Source: Bacillota bacterium (GTDB lineage Bacteria > Bacillota > Limnochordia > Darwinibacteriales > Darwinibacteriaceae). Taken from it: a DNA stretch of 23,361 nt. The notes beneath the pieces were generated by a model. That model worked only from the letters and a program-made list of their open reading frames with translations. It was not told where the DNA came from and made no database searches. How positions within the stretch are numbered: position 1 is the stretch's first letter; the number at the start of each line of letters is the position of its first letter. A program made the translations under genes and the position numbers. Of this stretch, positions 14,007-21,658 are shown in pieces. The stretch covers positions 1 to 23,361 of the forward strand of contig JAAYSR010000247.1 of the NCBI GenBank assembly GCA_012518325.1, given 5' to 3'.

Positions 14007-14951
14007 CTATCTATTCTTGTTTCGCAGCCGGATTCCTGCCCATGCCCAGGCTAGATTGGCCAGATTGTTTAGGAGGGGCAAAGCCGCAAGGGCGGTAATA
14101 CAGTTAAAGAGGGTGTGAGCATGGGCCACCTGGCGAGCAGGGGATACCGACAACAGCGCAGTCACCCTCACAAAGAACGAAAATAGGGGCAGAATCAGCA
14201 GCACTCCGCCTAAGTTAAAGAAAAAATCGGCATAGGCGGCAGCTTTGCTGCCCCGGCTCCTGCCGACACTGGCCAAGAGGGTTGTAAACACCGTGCCGAT
14301 ATTGCTCCCTAGGGCGATGCCAACTGCCGCGGGGAGAGTGAGCAGATTGCGGCCGGCGAGCCCTACCGCCAGCCCTGTAACCGCGCTGCTCGACTGCACC
14401 AAGACGGTTAGGACCACCCCTGCGAACACCGCCAGCGGAGGAGTTCCCGTTAACTCGAGGAGGATTCTTTCCACAGGGGGCCAGCGCAAGAGGGGCGCTG
14501 CAGCGGCTGCAGTAAAGTCCAGGCCGAAAAAGACGGCTCCTAAGCTGAAGACCGCCCTGCCCAGAACCGGCCGTTTGGCCAGGAAGATCAAGATCAGACC
14601 CCCAAAGGCCATGGGAATAGCCAGCTTCGCCATGGGCAAAGCAATCATCTGGGCTGTGACGGTTGTGCCAATGTTGGCCCCCAGCATTACCGCGACAGCT
14701 TGATGAATGCTCAGCACACCGCTGTCGACTAACACCACCATGGTGGCATTAACAACGCTGCTGCTCTGTACAAGGCCGGTGACTGCCAGTCCTGCAAGCA
14801 GACTGCAGCCCTTGGTAGAGGTGAACCTGGTCAAAAAGGTACGCAGGCGAAAGCCTAGAATGCTGGAGAGCGCATTGCCCAGCATGCTGAGGCCCAGCAA
14901 AAAAATACTGATACCCAGGGTAAAGTTGAAGACAAAGAAAAAGATTCTCAT
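14007..14951 (-). CDS. Na+/phosphate cotransporter, NptA/YjbB family
   Basis: A 314-residue membrane protein with the family's inverted repeat architecture: two QSSS motifs at 62-65 and 186-189, and two GxNIGT motifs at 91-96 and 215-220. The family moves phosphate with sodium. At this length it lacks the C-terminal PhoU-like domain of longer members. The ATG at 14951 has no convincing ribosome binding site and lies inside a perfect 10-bp inverted repeat (14943-14970), so its translation may be limited or regulated. It sits 28 bases after ylzJ and 23 before uppP; phosphate released by UppP outside the cell could be its substrate, which is my inference. Confidence 0.9.
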   Translation of the reverse strand: MRIFFFVFNFTLGISIFLLGLSMLGNALSSILGFRLRTFLTRFTSTKGCSLLAGLAVTGLVQSSSVVNATMVVLVDSGVLSIHQAVAVMLGANIGTTVTAQMIALPMAKLAIPMAFGGLILIFLAKRPVLGRAVFSLGAVFFGLDFTAAAAAPLLRWPPVERILLELTGTPPLAVFAGVVLTVLVQSSSAVTGLAVGLAGRNLLTLPAAVGIALGSNIGTVFTTLLASVGRSRGSKAAAYADFFFNLGGVLLILPLFSFFVRVTALLSVSPARQVAHAHTLFNCITALAALPLLNNLANLAWAWAGIRLRNKNR

Positions 14952-14970
14952 ATCTGACTCTATGAGAATC
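14943..14970 (-). promoter_or_regulatory. Perfect inverted repeat over the Na/Pi cotransporter start codon
   Basis: GATTCTCATA (14943-14952) and TATGAGAATC (14961-14970) form a 10-bp perfect stem with an 8-base loop. On the minus strand the 3' arm contains the ATG (14951-14949) and the loop reads GAGTCAGA. It lies just after the ylzJ stop. It could mask translation initiation, act as an operator, or both. It has no T run, so it is not a terminator. Confidence 0.5.
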
Positions 14971-14979
14971 CCTTGCCCT

Positions 14980-15195
14980 TTAGAATTCTTTCAACTTGAT
15001 TACCGCCCCGGGCTGGCAGTGGGGCAGCAGATAGTGTTCCGGGTCTGTGCTGAACAGCCTGACCACCCGGGCTTGAAGGCCCTCCAGCAGTTCCACTTCC
15101 AGGCTATAGCCGCGCACGTTCAGCACCATGGTAGGGGCCGGTTCTTCTTCAAGCCCCTCCAGCACATCCTCTAAGGGAACCACAGTGTAGAGCAC
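14980..15195 (-). CDS. ylzJ: YlzJ-like protein
   Basis: A 71-residue protein starting LYTVVPLEDVLEG and containing RVVRLFSTDPEHYLLPHCQPGAVI, the YlzJ-like family pattern. The function is unknown. It follows tepA, as in Bacillus, with the start just past the tepA stop. I use the GTG at 15195, 11 bases after GGAGGG. The preceding ATT codon would sit at eight bases and give MVLYTVVP, closer to homologues, so a rare start is possible. Confidence 0.85.
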   Translation of the reverse strand: MLYTVVPLEDVLEGLEEEPAPTMVLNVRGYSLEVELLEGLQARVVRLFSTDPEHYLLPHCQPGAVIKLKEF

Positions 15196-15197
15196 AA

Positions 15198-15926
15198 TTA
15201 CTGAATCCCTCCTTCCCCGTTTTTCTGGACCATCTGGTTCAGGCGTGCCAGGGCAACGCCAAGTCCTCCCACTTCATCAATGAGGCCTATCCGTACTGCC
15301 TCCTCCCCTACCAGAACTGTACCTACATCCCGCACCAGTTCGCCTGTTCGGAACATCATCTCCCTGAGCACTTCCTGCGTGACCCGGGAGTGCTCTACAA
15401 TAAAGCGAATGACCCGCTCCTGCATCTTGTCCAGGTACTCATAGGTCTGCGGCACGCCTATCACTAAACCGCTGAGGCGAATAGGATGTATGGTCATGGT
15501 GGCGGTGGCAGAAATCACGGAGTAATCTGCTGCGACTGCAATTGGAGCGCCAATGGAGTGCCCGCCTCCCAGAACCAGTGATACAGTAGGGGTCTTCATT
15601 GTGTTCAGCATTTCAGCTATGGCCAGACCCGCTTCAATATCACCGCCAACGGTATTCAGCACAACCAGCAGTCCCTTGATTTTCGGGTTCTGCTCAATAG
15701 CAACCAGCTGCGGAATGACATGTTCATACTTTGTGGTCTTGTTGCGGGGCGGCAATACCATATGACCCTCGATCTGCCCAATGATCGTGAGGCAATGGAA
15801 CGGTTGAACCTCTGGTTCCGGAGCCTGCGGGGCAGAAACCTGCCCAAGCTCCTTAATGCTGTGTACAACTGCCTTTTCTTGCGAACCGGCCTCGCTGGGA
15901 GATGCCGATTCTTGCTGCCCGTACAT
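15198..15926 (-). CDS. tepA: ClpP-fold serine protease of the TepA (YmfB) type
   Basis: A 242-residue ClpP-fold protein, the positional and sequence match of Bacillus TepA/YmfB (translocation-enhancing protein, linked to protein secretion). The N-terminal about 40 residues are a low-complexity linker, with no signal peptide. The core has LNTVGGDIEAGLAIAEML, Ser124 in GGGHSIGAPIA and His147 in TMTIHPIR as likely catalytic residues. The frame could open at GTG 15950, but that precedes the ribosome binding site; the ATG at 15926 has AAGGGGGGAG next to it, so I use it. It follows RNase J by 63 bases and precedes ylzJ by two. Confidence 0.93.
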   Translation of the reverse strand: MYGQQESASPSEAGSQEKAVVHSIKELGQVSAPQAPEPEVQPFHCLTIIGQIEGHMVLPPRNKTTKYEHVIPQLVAIEQNPKIKGLLVVLNTVGGDIEAGLAIAEMLNTMKTPTVSLVLGGGHSIGAPIAVAADYSVISATATMTIHPIRLSGLVIGVPQTYEYLDKMQERVIRFIVEHSRVTQEVLREMMFRTGELVRDVGTVLVGEEAVRIGLIDEVGGLGVALARLNQMVQKNGEGGIQ

Positions 15927-15989
15927 AAGAACTCCCCCCTTCCCTACCACCTAGTATGGTAAGAAAGGAGGGAGCTTAAACCCCAAAGA

Positions 15990-17654
15990 CTAGATTTCCA
16001 TAATAATCGGCAGAATCATCGGCCGGCGCTTGGTCTTTTCCCACAGATAGCGGCTGAGATTGTCCCGCACTGCACCCTTCAGAGCACCCCAATCCGTGTT
16101 GTTTGCGGCAAGACAGCTCTCCAGCGCTTCCCTGGCTTTATCCCGGGCTTCATCCATAAGGACTTCGGATTCCCGTACATACACAAACCCACGGGAAACG
16201 ACATCCGGGCCCGCGACTACTTTTCCTGTCTTTTTGTTCATGGTGACAACCACAATCATTATGCCGTCGGTGGACAGCTGACGCCTGTCCCGAAGCACGA
16301 TATTGCCAACATCCCCTACACCAAGCCCGTCTACAAACACCTGGCCGGAGGCAACCCGTTCTTTAACCTGTACCCCTTCGGCACTGAACTCCACAGGCAG
16401 GCCGATTTCACCGATGACAATGTTTTCCTTTGGCACCCCTGTGGCTTCGGCGAGTTCCGCATGCTTAAGGAGCATACGGTGCTCACCGTGAATGGGGATA
16501 AAATAGCGGGGCTTGCAGAGATTCAACAGAAGCTTAAGCTCCTCCTGCTGGGCGTGGCCTGAGGTGTGAATGCCCAAGTGCGGTTCATAGACCACATTGG
16601 CCCCCTCTTTAAAGAGCTGATTGATAATGCGGCCCACCGCCTTTTCGTTGCCGGGAATCGGTGACGCAGAAATGATCACTGTATCCCCTGGGGCAATGGC
16701 AATGCGGTTGTGTTCCGCCATAGCCATGCGGCTCAGGGCAGCCATAGGTTCACCCTGGCTTCCGGTGGTAATAATTACGGTTTGCTCCTTGGAGAGCTTA
16801 TCCAGCCGGTCCAAATCCACCAGAGTTCCCTCGGGAATGTGCAGATAGCCGAGCTCAGTAGCAACTTCAACCACCCTGATCATGCTGCGCCCGGTCACGC
16901 TGACATAGCGTCCTTCCCGCACCGCAGCATCGAAGATTTGCTGAATGCGATGGATGTTTGAAGCAAAGGTGGCAACCAGAATTCTCCCTTTGGCATTGCT
17001 GAAAATCCGCTTAAAGGTCTCTCCCACTGACTTTTCCGATGCGGTGTAACCTGGGCGCTCGGCATTGGTGGAATCCGAAAGCAGACACAAAACCCCTTGT
17101 TTGCCCAGTTTGGCGAAGGCGTACATATCCGCAACCTTGCCATCATAGGGAGTCTGATCAAACTTAAAGTCGCTGCAATAGACGATAGCCCCTAAGGGAG
17201 TGTGGAAGGCCAAAGCTACAACATCGGCAATGGAGTGATTAACATGGATGAAGCCAACATCGATACTTCCAACCTGAATCCTGTCCCCGGCCTTAATTTC
17301 ACGCAATTCGGTACTGCGTTCCAACCCGTGTTCAATGAGTTTTACCCGCAGGAGGGCCAAGGTTAATTTTGTACCGTACACAGGCACATTAAGCTGGCGC
17401 AGCACATAGGGGACACCGCCAATATGATCTTCGTGTCCGTGCGTCAAAAAGATACCCTTAACGCGACTGGCATTTTCCACTAAGTACGTGATGTCCGGAA
17501 TCACCAAGTCCACACCTGGCATATCCTCCTCAGGGAACATTACACCGGCATCCACAATGGCCAAATCCCCGCCGATCTCGACCACAGTCATGTTCTTGCC
17601 GATTTCGCCAAGGCCGCCTAAGGGCAGTATCCGTATTTTGTTTTTATCGTTCAT
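15990..17654 (-). CDS. Ribonuclease J
   Basis: A 554-residue metallo-beta-lactamase/beta-CASP ribonuclease with endonuclease and 5'-3' exonuclease activity in Gram-positive mRNA decay and rRNA processing. The N-terminus reads IRILPLGGLGEIGKNMTVVE. The zinc motif THGHEDHIGG spans residues 71-80. VYCSDFKFDQTP, LLSDSTNAERPG, the beta-CASP segment (VATFASNIHRIQQI, ITTGSQGEPMAAL) and PIHGEHRML are all present. Its place between dapA and tepA matches Bacillus rnjB (ymfA), but sequence alone does not tell J1 from J2. The ATG at 17654 has GGAGGTG 11 bases upstream. It has its own strong promoter and a leader of about 100 bases. Confidence 0.96.
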   Translation of the reverse strand: MNDKNKIRILPLGGLGEIGKNMTVVEIGGDLAIVDAGVMFPEEDMPGVDLVIPDITYLVENASRVKGIFLTHGHEDHIGGVPYVLRQLNVPVYGTKLTLALLRVKLIEHGLERSTELREIKAGDRIQVGSIDVGFIHVNHSIADVVALAFHTPLGAIVYCSDFKFDQTPYDGKVADMYAFAKLGKQGVLCLLSDSTNAERPGYTASEKSVGETFKRIFSNAKGRILVATFASNIHRIQQIFDAAVREGRYVSVTGRSMIRVVEVATELGYLHIPEGTLVDLDRLDKLSKEQTVIITTGSQGEPMAALSRMAMAEHNRIAIAPGDTVIISASPIPGNEKAVGRIINQLFKEGANVVYEPHLGIHTSGHAQQEELKLLLNLCKPRYFIPIHGEHRMLLKHAELAEATGVPKENIVIGEIGLPVEFSAEGVQVKERVASGQVFVDGLGVGDVGNIVLRDRRQLSTDGIMIVVVTMNKKTGKVVAGPDVVSRGFVYVRESEVLMDEARDKAREALESCLAANNTDWGALKGAVRDNLSRYLWEKTKRRPMILPIIMEI

Positions 17655-17698
17655 GAATTATAAAACACCTCCAAGTGACTATGACTTCTTAAGCATAG

Positions 17699-17728
17699 GG
17701 GTGATCACCCTTCGCCCATTAGGTGATC
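17699..17728 (-). promoter_or_regulatory. Inverted repeats in the RNase J leader
   Basis: The leader carries a perfect 12-bp palindrome GGGTGATCACCC (17699-17710), and a second GGTGATC at 17722-17728. GATCACC within the palindrome can also pair with the latter as a 7-bp hairpin with a loop of about 12 bases. It could be an operator or an RNA processing or stability element. There is no T run, so it is not a terminator. Confidence 0.4.
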
Positions 17729-17763
17729 GAATTCACTAAACCGAACAAGTCATGCATTCTTAT

Positions 17764-17792
17764 ATTATACACAGTGCGGCCCGATTAATCAA
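17764..17792 (-). promoter_or_regulatory. SigA promoter of the RNase J transcript
   Basis: TTGATT (17792-17787), a 17-base spacer and a perfect TATAAT (17769-17764) lie on the minus strand. It lies just past the dapA terminator and is the last clear promoter before divIVA about 7 kb downstream, so it probably drives the whole rnj-tepA-...-divIVA series. Confidence 0.88.
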
Positions 17793-17801
17793 ACGCAACG
17801 C

Positions 17802-17840
17802 AAAATTAAACCCCTACCCGATAGTCTCGCCAGGTAGGGG
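17802..17840 (-). terminator. Terminator of the dapB-dpaAB-asd-dapG-dapA operon
   Basis: CCCCTACC (17811-17818) and GGTAGGGG (17833-17840) form an 8-bp stem with a 14-base loop. On the minus strand it is followed by TTTAATTTTG. It begins 18 bases after the dapA stop. Confidence 0.85.
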
Positions 17841-17858
17841 AAAGGATACTCTTTTCAG

Positions 17859-18740
17859 TTACGAGCCCAGACCCATTTTCGCCAGGACTTCCTTGACTGT
17901 CTGCGCTTCCTGTTCAGTAAGGTCAACCAGGGGCAAGCGCAGAGGTCCGGTTTCAAAGCCCATGAACTCCAAAGCCCGTTTCACCGGTACAGGATTTGTG
18001 GTCAGGAACATCGCCTTAAACAAAGGCATAAGGCGCAGATGGATCTCCCTGGCCTCATCGACCTTGCCTGCACCGTAAGCATTAATCATGGCCTTAATCT
18101 CCCTGCCCACCAGATGAGAGGCAACGCTCACCACGCCTGCACCTCCAACGGAAAGTATAGGAAGCGTCAAAGCGTCATCCCCGGAATAGACTAGAAAGTC
18201 TTCTGGAACCAACGTCTTCAGCAGGCTGACCTGCTCCAGGCTGCCGCTGGCTTCCTTGATGGCGACAATGTTTTCGATCTTCGCCAGGTCTGCCACCGTC
18301 TCAGGCAGGATATTGGTGCCGGTTCTGCCAGGCACATTGTAGATCATTACAGGCAGCGATGTCTGGCTTGCCACCTCTCTGTAATGCTCATAGAGAGCCC
18401 TTTGTGACGGCTTGTTGTAATAGGGCGTCACAAGCATGATGCCGTCGACTCCCGCGTTCTCAGCGGCTTTAGTAAGGGCAATGGTTTCCGCGGTGTTATT
18501 GGAGCCGGTTCCCGCAATTATCTCAACCTGGCCGCCCAGTGCATCTGTGACTTCAGAAAACAGCTTCACCTTCTCCTCAAAACTGAGGGTGGGGCTTTCA
18601 CCTGTAGTGCCGCTGAGGACCACTCCGTCGGACCCATTCTCTCCTAATCGCCTTGCCAGTTCCACTGCAGCTCCATAGTTCACCGAACCGTCTTTGTGCA
18701 TTGGCGTAATCATCGCTGTGAAAAGCTGACCTAACTTCAT
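17859..18740 (-). CDS. dapA: 4-hydroxy-tetrahydrodipicolinate synthase
   Basis: DapA condenses pyruvate with aspartate semialdehyde, the first committed step to diaminopimelate and lysine. The 293-residue TIM barrel has all key motifs: SGTTGES (43-49), YNVPGRTG (134-141) with the catalytic tyrosine, and the Schiff-base lysine Lys162 in AIKEASG. The ATG follows TAGGAGG at eight bases. It is the last gene of its operon, 12 bases after dapG, and the substrate comes from asd two genes upstream. In sporulating cells its product is the input of DpaA/DpaB. Confidence 0.97.
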   Translation of the reverse strand: MKLGQLFTAMITPMHKDGSVNYGAAVELARRLGENGSDGVVLSGTTGESPTLSFEEKVKLFSEVTDALGGQVEIIAGTGSNNTAETIALTKAAENAGVDGIMLVTPYYNKPSQRALYEHYREVASQTSLPVMIYNVPGRTGTNILPETVADLAKIENIVAIKEASGSLEQVSLLKTLVPEDFLVYSGDDALTLPILSVGGAGVVSVASHLVGREIKAMINAYGAGKVDEAREIHLRLMPLFKAMFLTTNPVPVKRALEFMGFETGPLRLPLVDLTEQEAQTVKEVLAKMGLGS

Positions 18741-18752
18741 GGGTTAAACCTC

Positions 18753-19979
18753 CTAGATACGATCAAGTTCAAATTCCCTATACAAAGCTTTCACTGCCTG
18801 CTGCAAATGTGTCTCCAACACTAGACAGGAAATATTGGCGTGGGAGTCGGTAGTCTGATAAATGGGAATCCCTTCCTGCTCCAGACTGTTGACCACTCGG
18901 GCCATAACTCCCGGAACACCGTGCATGCCTGCCCCGACAACCGACACTTTGGCAAAACCTGCCTCAATCTTAACACTTAATCCCAGAGGAGTCAAAACGC
19001 GACGCGCCGTCTCAATCTTGGCTTGATCAATGACGAAAGCGATCAGATCCGGCGACATGTAGATCAAGTCAACACTGACTCCCGCTTCGGCAAGCATTTG
19101 GAAGATCTTGGCACCAAGGCCGGAACTGTGAAAGTTGCTGGCGCCTGTAATCCTAACCTGAGCGCGCTTGCCAAGATGGGCGATCCCGGTGACAACCCGG
19201 TCCGCCACCTGCTCCGCAACGAAGGAAGTCTGTCCCTGCCTTCCCACCAGCGTGCCTCCGGCGGAGTGCGTAACTGATCGGATCTGCATGGGAATGCCTC
19301 CTTCCATCGATATCTCCGCAGCCCTGGGATGCAGCACTTTTGAGCCCATATGGGCCATCTCCACAACCTCGCGGTAAGACATCACTTTCAGGGTAGGTGC
19401 ATCAGGAATAAGCCTGGGGTCTGCGGTCTTGATTCCGTCAACATCTGTGAAAATCTCAACCCGCTCCGCCTTGAGGGCCACTCCAAGCACTGCAGCAGTG
19501 GTATCGCTCCCGCCCCGGCCGAGGGTGGTGACTTTACCGCCAGCTGTTACACCTTGAAAACCGGCCACTACAGGGACAATGCCTGCCTCCAGCAGTTCCC
19601 GCAGGCGTTCAGCCCGTACGCTGGTGACCCTGGCCCCCAGATGCACTTCATCGGTGATAATTCCGCACTGCCAGCCTGTCAGTGCGGCGGCAGGCAGGCG
19701 CATTTTGCGTAATCCTTCCGCGAAAATGCTGGCTGAGATAATCTCGCCGCAGGACAATAGCAGATCGATATTGGCTTCATCCGGTTCGGGATTAGTATGA
19801 TAAATGAAGTTCAACAGTGTGTCGGTAGCATAAGGATCTCCCTGCCGTCCCATGGCAGAGACTACGACAACGGGTGAAAGACCTGCTTCCACCGTTTCAG
19901 AAACCCTTTGCAGAGCCTCGGCGCGCATCTCGGAGGTGGCCAGTGAGCTGCCGCCAAACTTCTGCACAACTATCCTCAT
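18753..19979 (-). CDS. dapG: Aspartate kinase (DapG type)
   Basis: This enzyme phosphorylates aspartate, the entry to the lysine, threonine and methionine family. From the ATG at 19979 (AGGTG seven bases upstream) it has 408 residues: IVVQKFGGSSLATSEMR at the N-terminus, the kinase domain to about residue 255 with TTLGRGGSDTTAA and EIFTDVDGI, then two ACT domains (about 265-400, with RVTGIAHLGKRAQVRI and KVSVVGAGMHGVPGV) for feedback control. The open frame runs 36 codons further, back into asd, but that part has no family match and no binding site. By context it is the DapG isozyme of Bacillus, which responds to diaminopimelate. Confidence 0.95.
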   Translation of the reverse strand: MRIVVQKFGGSSLATSEMRAEALQRVSETVEAGLSPVVVVSAMGRQGDPYATDTLLNFIYHTNPEPDEANIDLLLSCGEIISASIFAEGLRKMRLPAAALTGWQCGIITDEVHLGARVTSVRAERLRELLEAGIVPVVAGFQGVTAGGKVTTLGRGGSDTTAAVLGVALKAERVEIFTDVDGIKTADPRLIPDAPTLKVMSYREVVEMAHMGSKVLHPRAAEISMEGGIPMQIRSVTHSAGGTLVGRQGQTSFVAEQVADRVVTGIAHLGKRAQVRITGASNFHSSGLGAKIFQMLAEAGVSVDLIYMSPDLIAFVIDQAKIETARRVLTPLGLSVKIEAGFAKVSVVGAGMHGVPGVMARVVNSLEQEGIPIYQTTDSHANISCLVLETHLQQAVKALYREFELDRI

Positions 19980-19990
19980 TTCCTGACACC

Positions 19991-21034
19991 TCACCTCTTC
20001 GTAAAGGCACCCATTCTGTAGGCATGCTCCGCAATCTGTACAGCATTCAAAGCCGCTCCCTTGCGAATCTGGTCCCCAACGACCCATAAGTTCAAGCCGT
20101 TTTCCACAGTCCGATCCCGGCGAATCCGCCCAACCAGAACAGCATCCCTTCCCGAGGCATAGAGGGGCATTGGATAGACCTGCTCTGTTACATCATCAAC
20201 TAGTTCTATGCCCGGTGCATTTCTCAGCAGTTCCCGACACTCTTCCGGTGATAGGGGAGAAACTGTTTCCACGTTGATGCTCTCGCTGTGGGAGCGCATC
20301 ACTGGAATTCTCACCGCTGTCGGGGAGATCTTGAGGCTGGGATCCTTAAAGAGTTTTTGCGTCTCCCTGACCATTTTCCATTCTTCTTTGGTGTAGTCGT
20401 CCTCTTCAAAGACATCGATCTGCGGAATCGCGTTAAAGGCTATGGGATAATGCTTCGGTTCGTTGGCCACAGGGAGAATGGCTGCTTCCAGCTCCCGGCC
20501 GGCAACATAGTCCTCAGTCTGACGGCGCAGCTCATCCATGCCCCTGCCGCCTGCACCGGAAACCGCCTGGTAGGTGGAGACCACAACCCTCTTGATTCCA
20601 GCTCTGTCCAAGATTGGCTTCAGCACTATCGCCATAATGATGGTAGAGCAGTTAGGGTTAGAGATAATTCCTTTATGGTTGAGGATCTCCTCAGCGTTTA
20701 CCTCCGGAACTATCAGAGGAACATCGTCACGCAGGCGGAAGGCACTCGTATTGTCAATTACCATTGCCCCAGCATCTACAGCGGCCTCCACCCAGTCCTT
20801 GCTCACCTGGCCGCCCGCGGCGAAGAAAGCGACGTCAACGCCGCGGAAAGCCTCTGGGGAGGCCTGCTCTACAGCATATTCTTTGCCTCCGACAAGGACC
20901 CGGCTTCCTGCTGAGCGTGCTGACGACAAAAGGGTGAGGTTTGTCATGGGAAACTTTCTTTCAACCAGAACATCCAGGAGTTCCTGGCCAACCATGCCTG
21001 TTGCACCCAATATTGCTACATGTAGACCATTCAT
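19991..21034 (-). CDS. asd: Aspartate-semialdehyde dehydrogenase
   Basis: Asd reduces aspartyl phosphate to aspartate semialdehyde with NADPH. The 347-residue protein has the nucleotide motif GATGMVG (10-16), the catalytic Cys129 in SNPNCSTI, and the later motifs VSTYQAVSGAGGRGMDEL and RIPVMRSHSESINVE with the active-site histidine. The ATG has AAGGAG about seven bases upstream. It is 11 bases before the dapG start and 21 after dpaB. Confidence 0.97.
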   Translation of the reverse strand: MNGLHVAILGATGMVGQELLDVLVERKFPMTNLTLLSSARSAGSRVLVGGKEYAVEQASPEAFRGVDVAFFAAGGQVSKDWVEAAVDAGAMVIDNTSAFRLRDDVPLIVPEVNAEEILNHKGIISNPNCSTIIMAIVLKPILDRAGIKRVVVSTYQAVSGAGGRGMDELRRQTEDYVAGRELEAAILPVANEPKHYPIAFNAIPQIDVFEEDDYTKEEWKMVRETQKLFKDPSLKISPTAVRIPVMRSHSESINVETVSPLSPEECRELLRNAPGIELVDDVTEQVYPMPLYASGRDAVLVGRIRRDRTVENGLNLWVVGDQIRKGAALNAVQIAEHAYRMGAFTKR

Positions 21035-21055
21035 AGTATCTCTCCTTAAATAGTG

Positions 21056-21658
21056 TCACTTAACTGCCCTGACTGATCTTTCAATCAGGACAGGCTGCAT
21101 TTGCCTATTTTCCAACGCGCATTCAATGGCGGGAAGAATCAGTTCCATATCTGCTACCAGGGATCTTGGCTTGTCTTCAGGGTTATCCTGCCCAAAGGGT
21201 ACAAAGTACACGTTTTGAACATTGAGGAGCGTGCCGATGTTCCTGGCATTAATCCCTAGGGCATCATTGGTGGAAACCGCCAGAATAACCGGTTTTCCGT
21301 TCCTAAGCTGAGTCTTGGCCGCCATAAGCACCGCGGTGTCGGTGATGCCGTTGGCCAGTTTTGCCAAGGTATTGCCGGTACAAGGCGCAACTGCCAGGCA
21401 GTCCAGGAGCTTGGCAGGACCTAAGGGCTCTGCTTCAACAATGGTTGTAATTACCGGCCTGCCCGCCAGTTCCGAAAAATGGGCTAGGATCTCGCTGCCA
21501 ACTCCAAAGCGCGTTGTGGTTTCGGCCACCGTCTGAGACGCAATGGGGTAGATTTCAGCGCCTGACTCCCGCAATTTCTTAATCTGCGGCCAGATATCTT
21601 CATAAGTGCAATGACTCCCAGTCAAGGCAAAGCCAATCTTCTTACCTTTTATAGTCAT
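21056..21658 (-). CDS. dpaB: Dipicolinate synthase subunit B
   Basis: DpaB (SpoVFB) acts with DpaA to make dipicolinic acid, the calcium chelator of the spore core. This 200-residue protein has the flavoprotein-like fold: FALTGSHCTYE at 10-20 and APCTGNTLAKLANGITDTAV at 91-110. The ATG lies inside the end of dpaA (17-base overlap), with GGGGAGGAG about seven bases upstream, so the subunits are probably translationally coupled. It is direct evidence that the host forms endospores. In Bacillus the pair is expressed in the mother cell under SigK; no SigK promoter is visible here in front of dpaA. Confidence 0.95.
   Translation of the reverse strand: MTIKGKKIGFALTGSHCTYEDIWPQIKKLRESGAEIYPIASQTVAETTTRFGVGSEILAHFSELAGRPVITTIVEAEPLGPAKLLDCLAVAPCTGNTLAKLANGITDTAVLMAAKTQLRNGKPVILAVSTNDALGINARNIGTLLNVQNVYFVPFGQDNPEDKPRSLVADMELILPAIECALENRQMQPVLIERSVRAVK

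Noticed and set aside
15927..15989. Separate promoter for tepA
   Set aside because: CATACTAG resembles a SigE -10 box but no matching -35 element was found, and the gap fits simple read-through from RNase J.
19980..20087. 36-residue extension of aspartate kinase, including several cysteines
   Set aside because: It overlaps the 3' end of asd and has no binding site; the family N-terminus (MRIVVQKFGGSS) follows a good Shine-Dalgarno at 19979.
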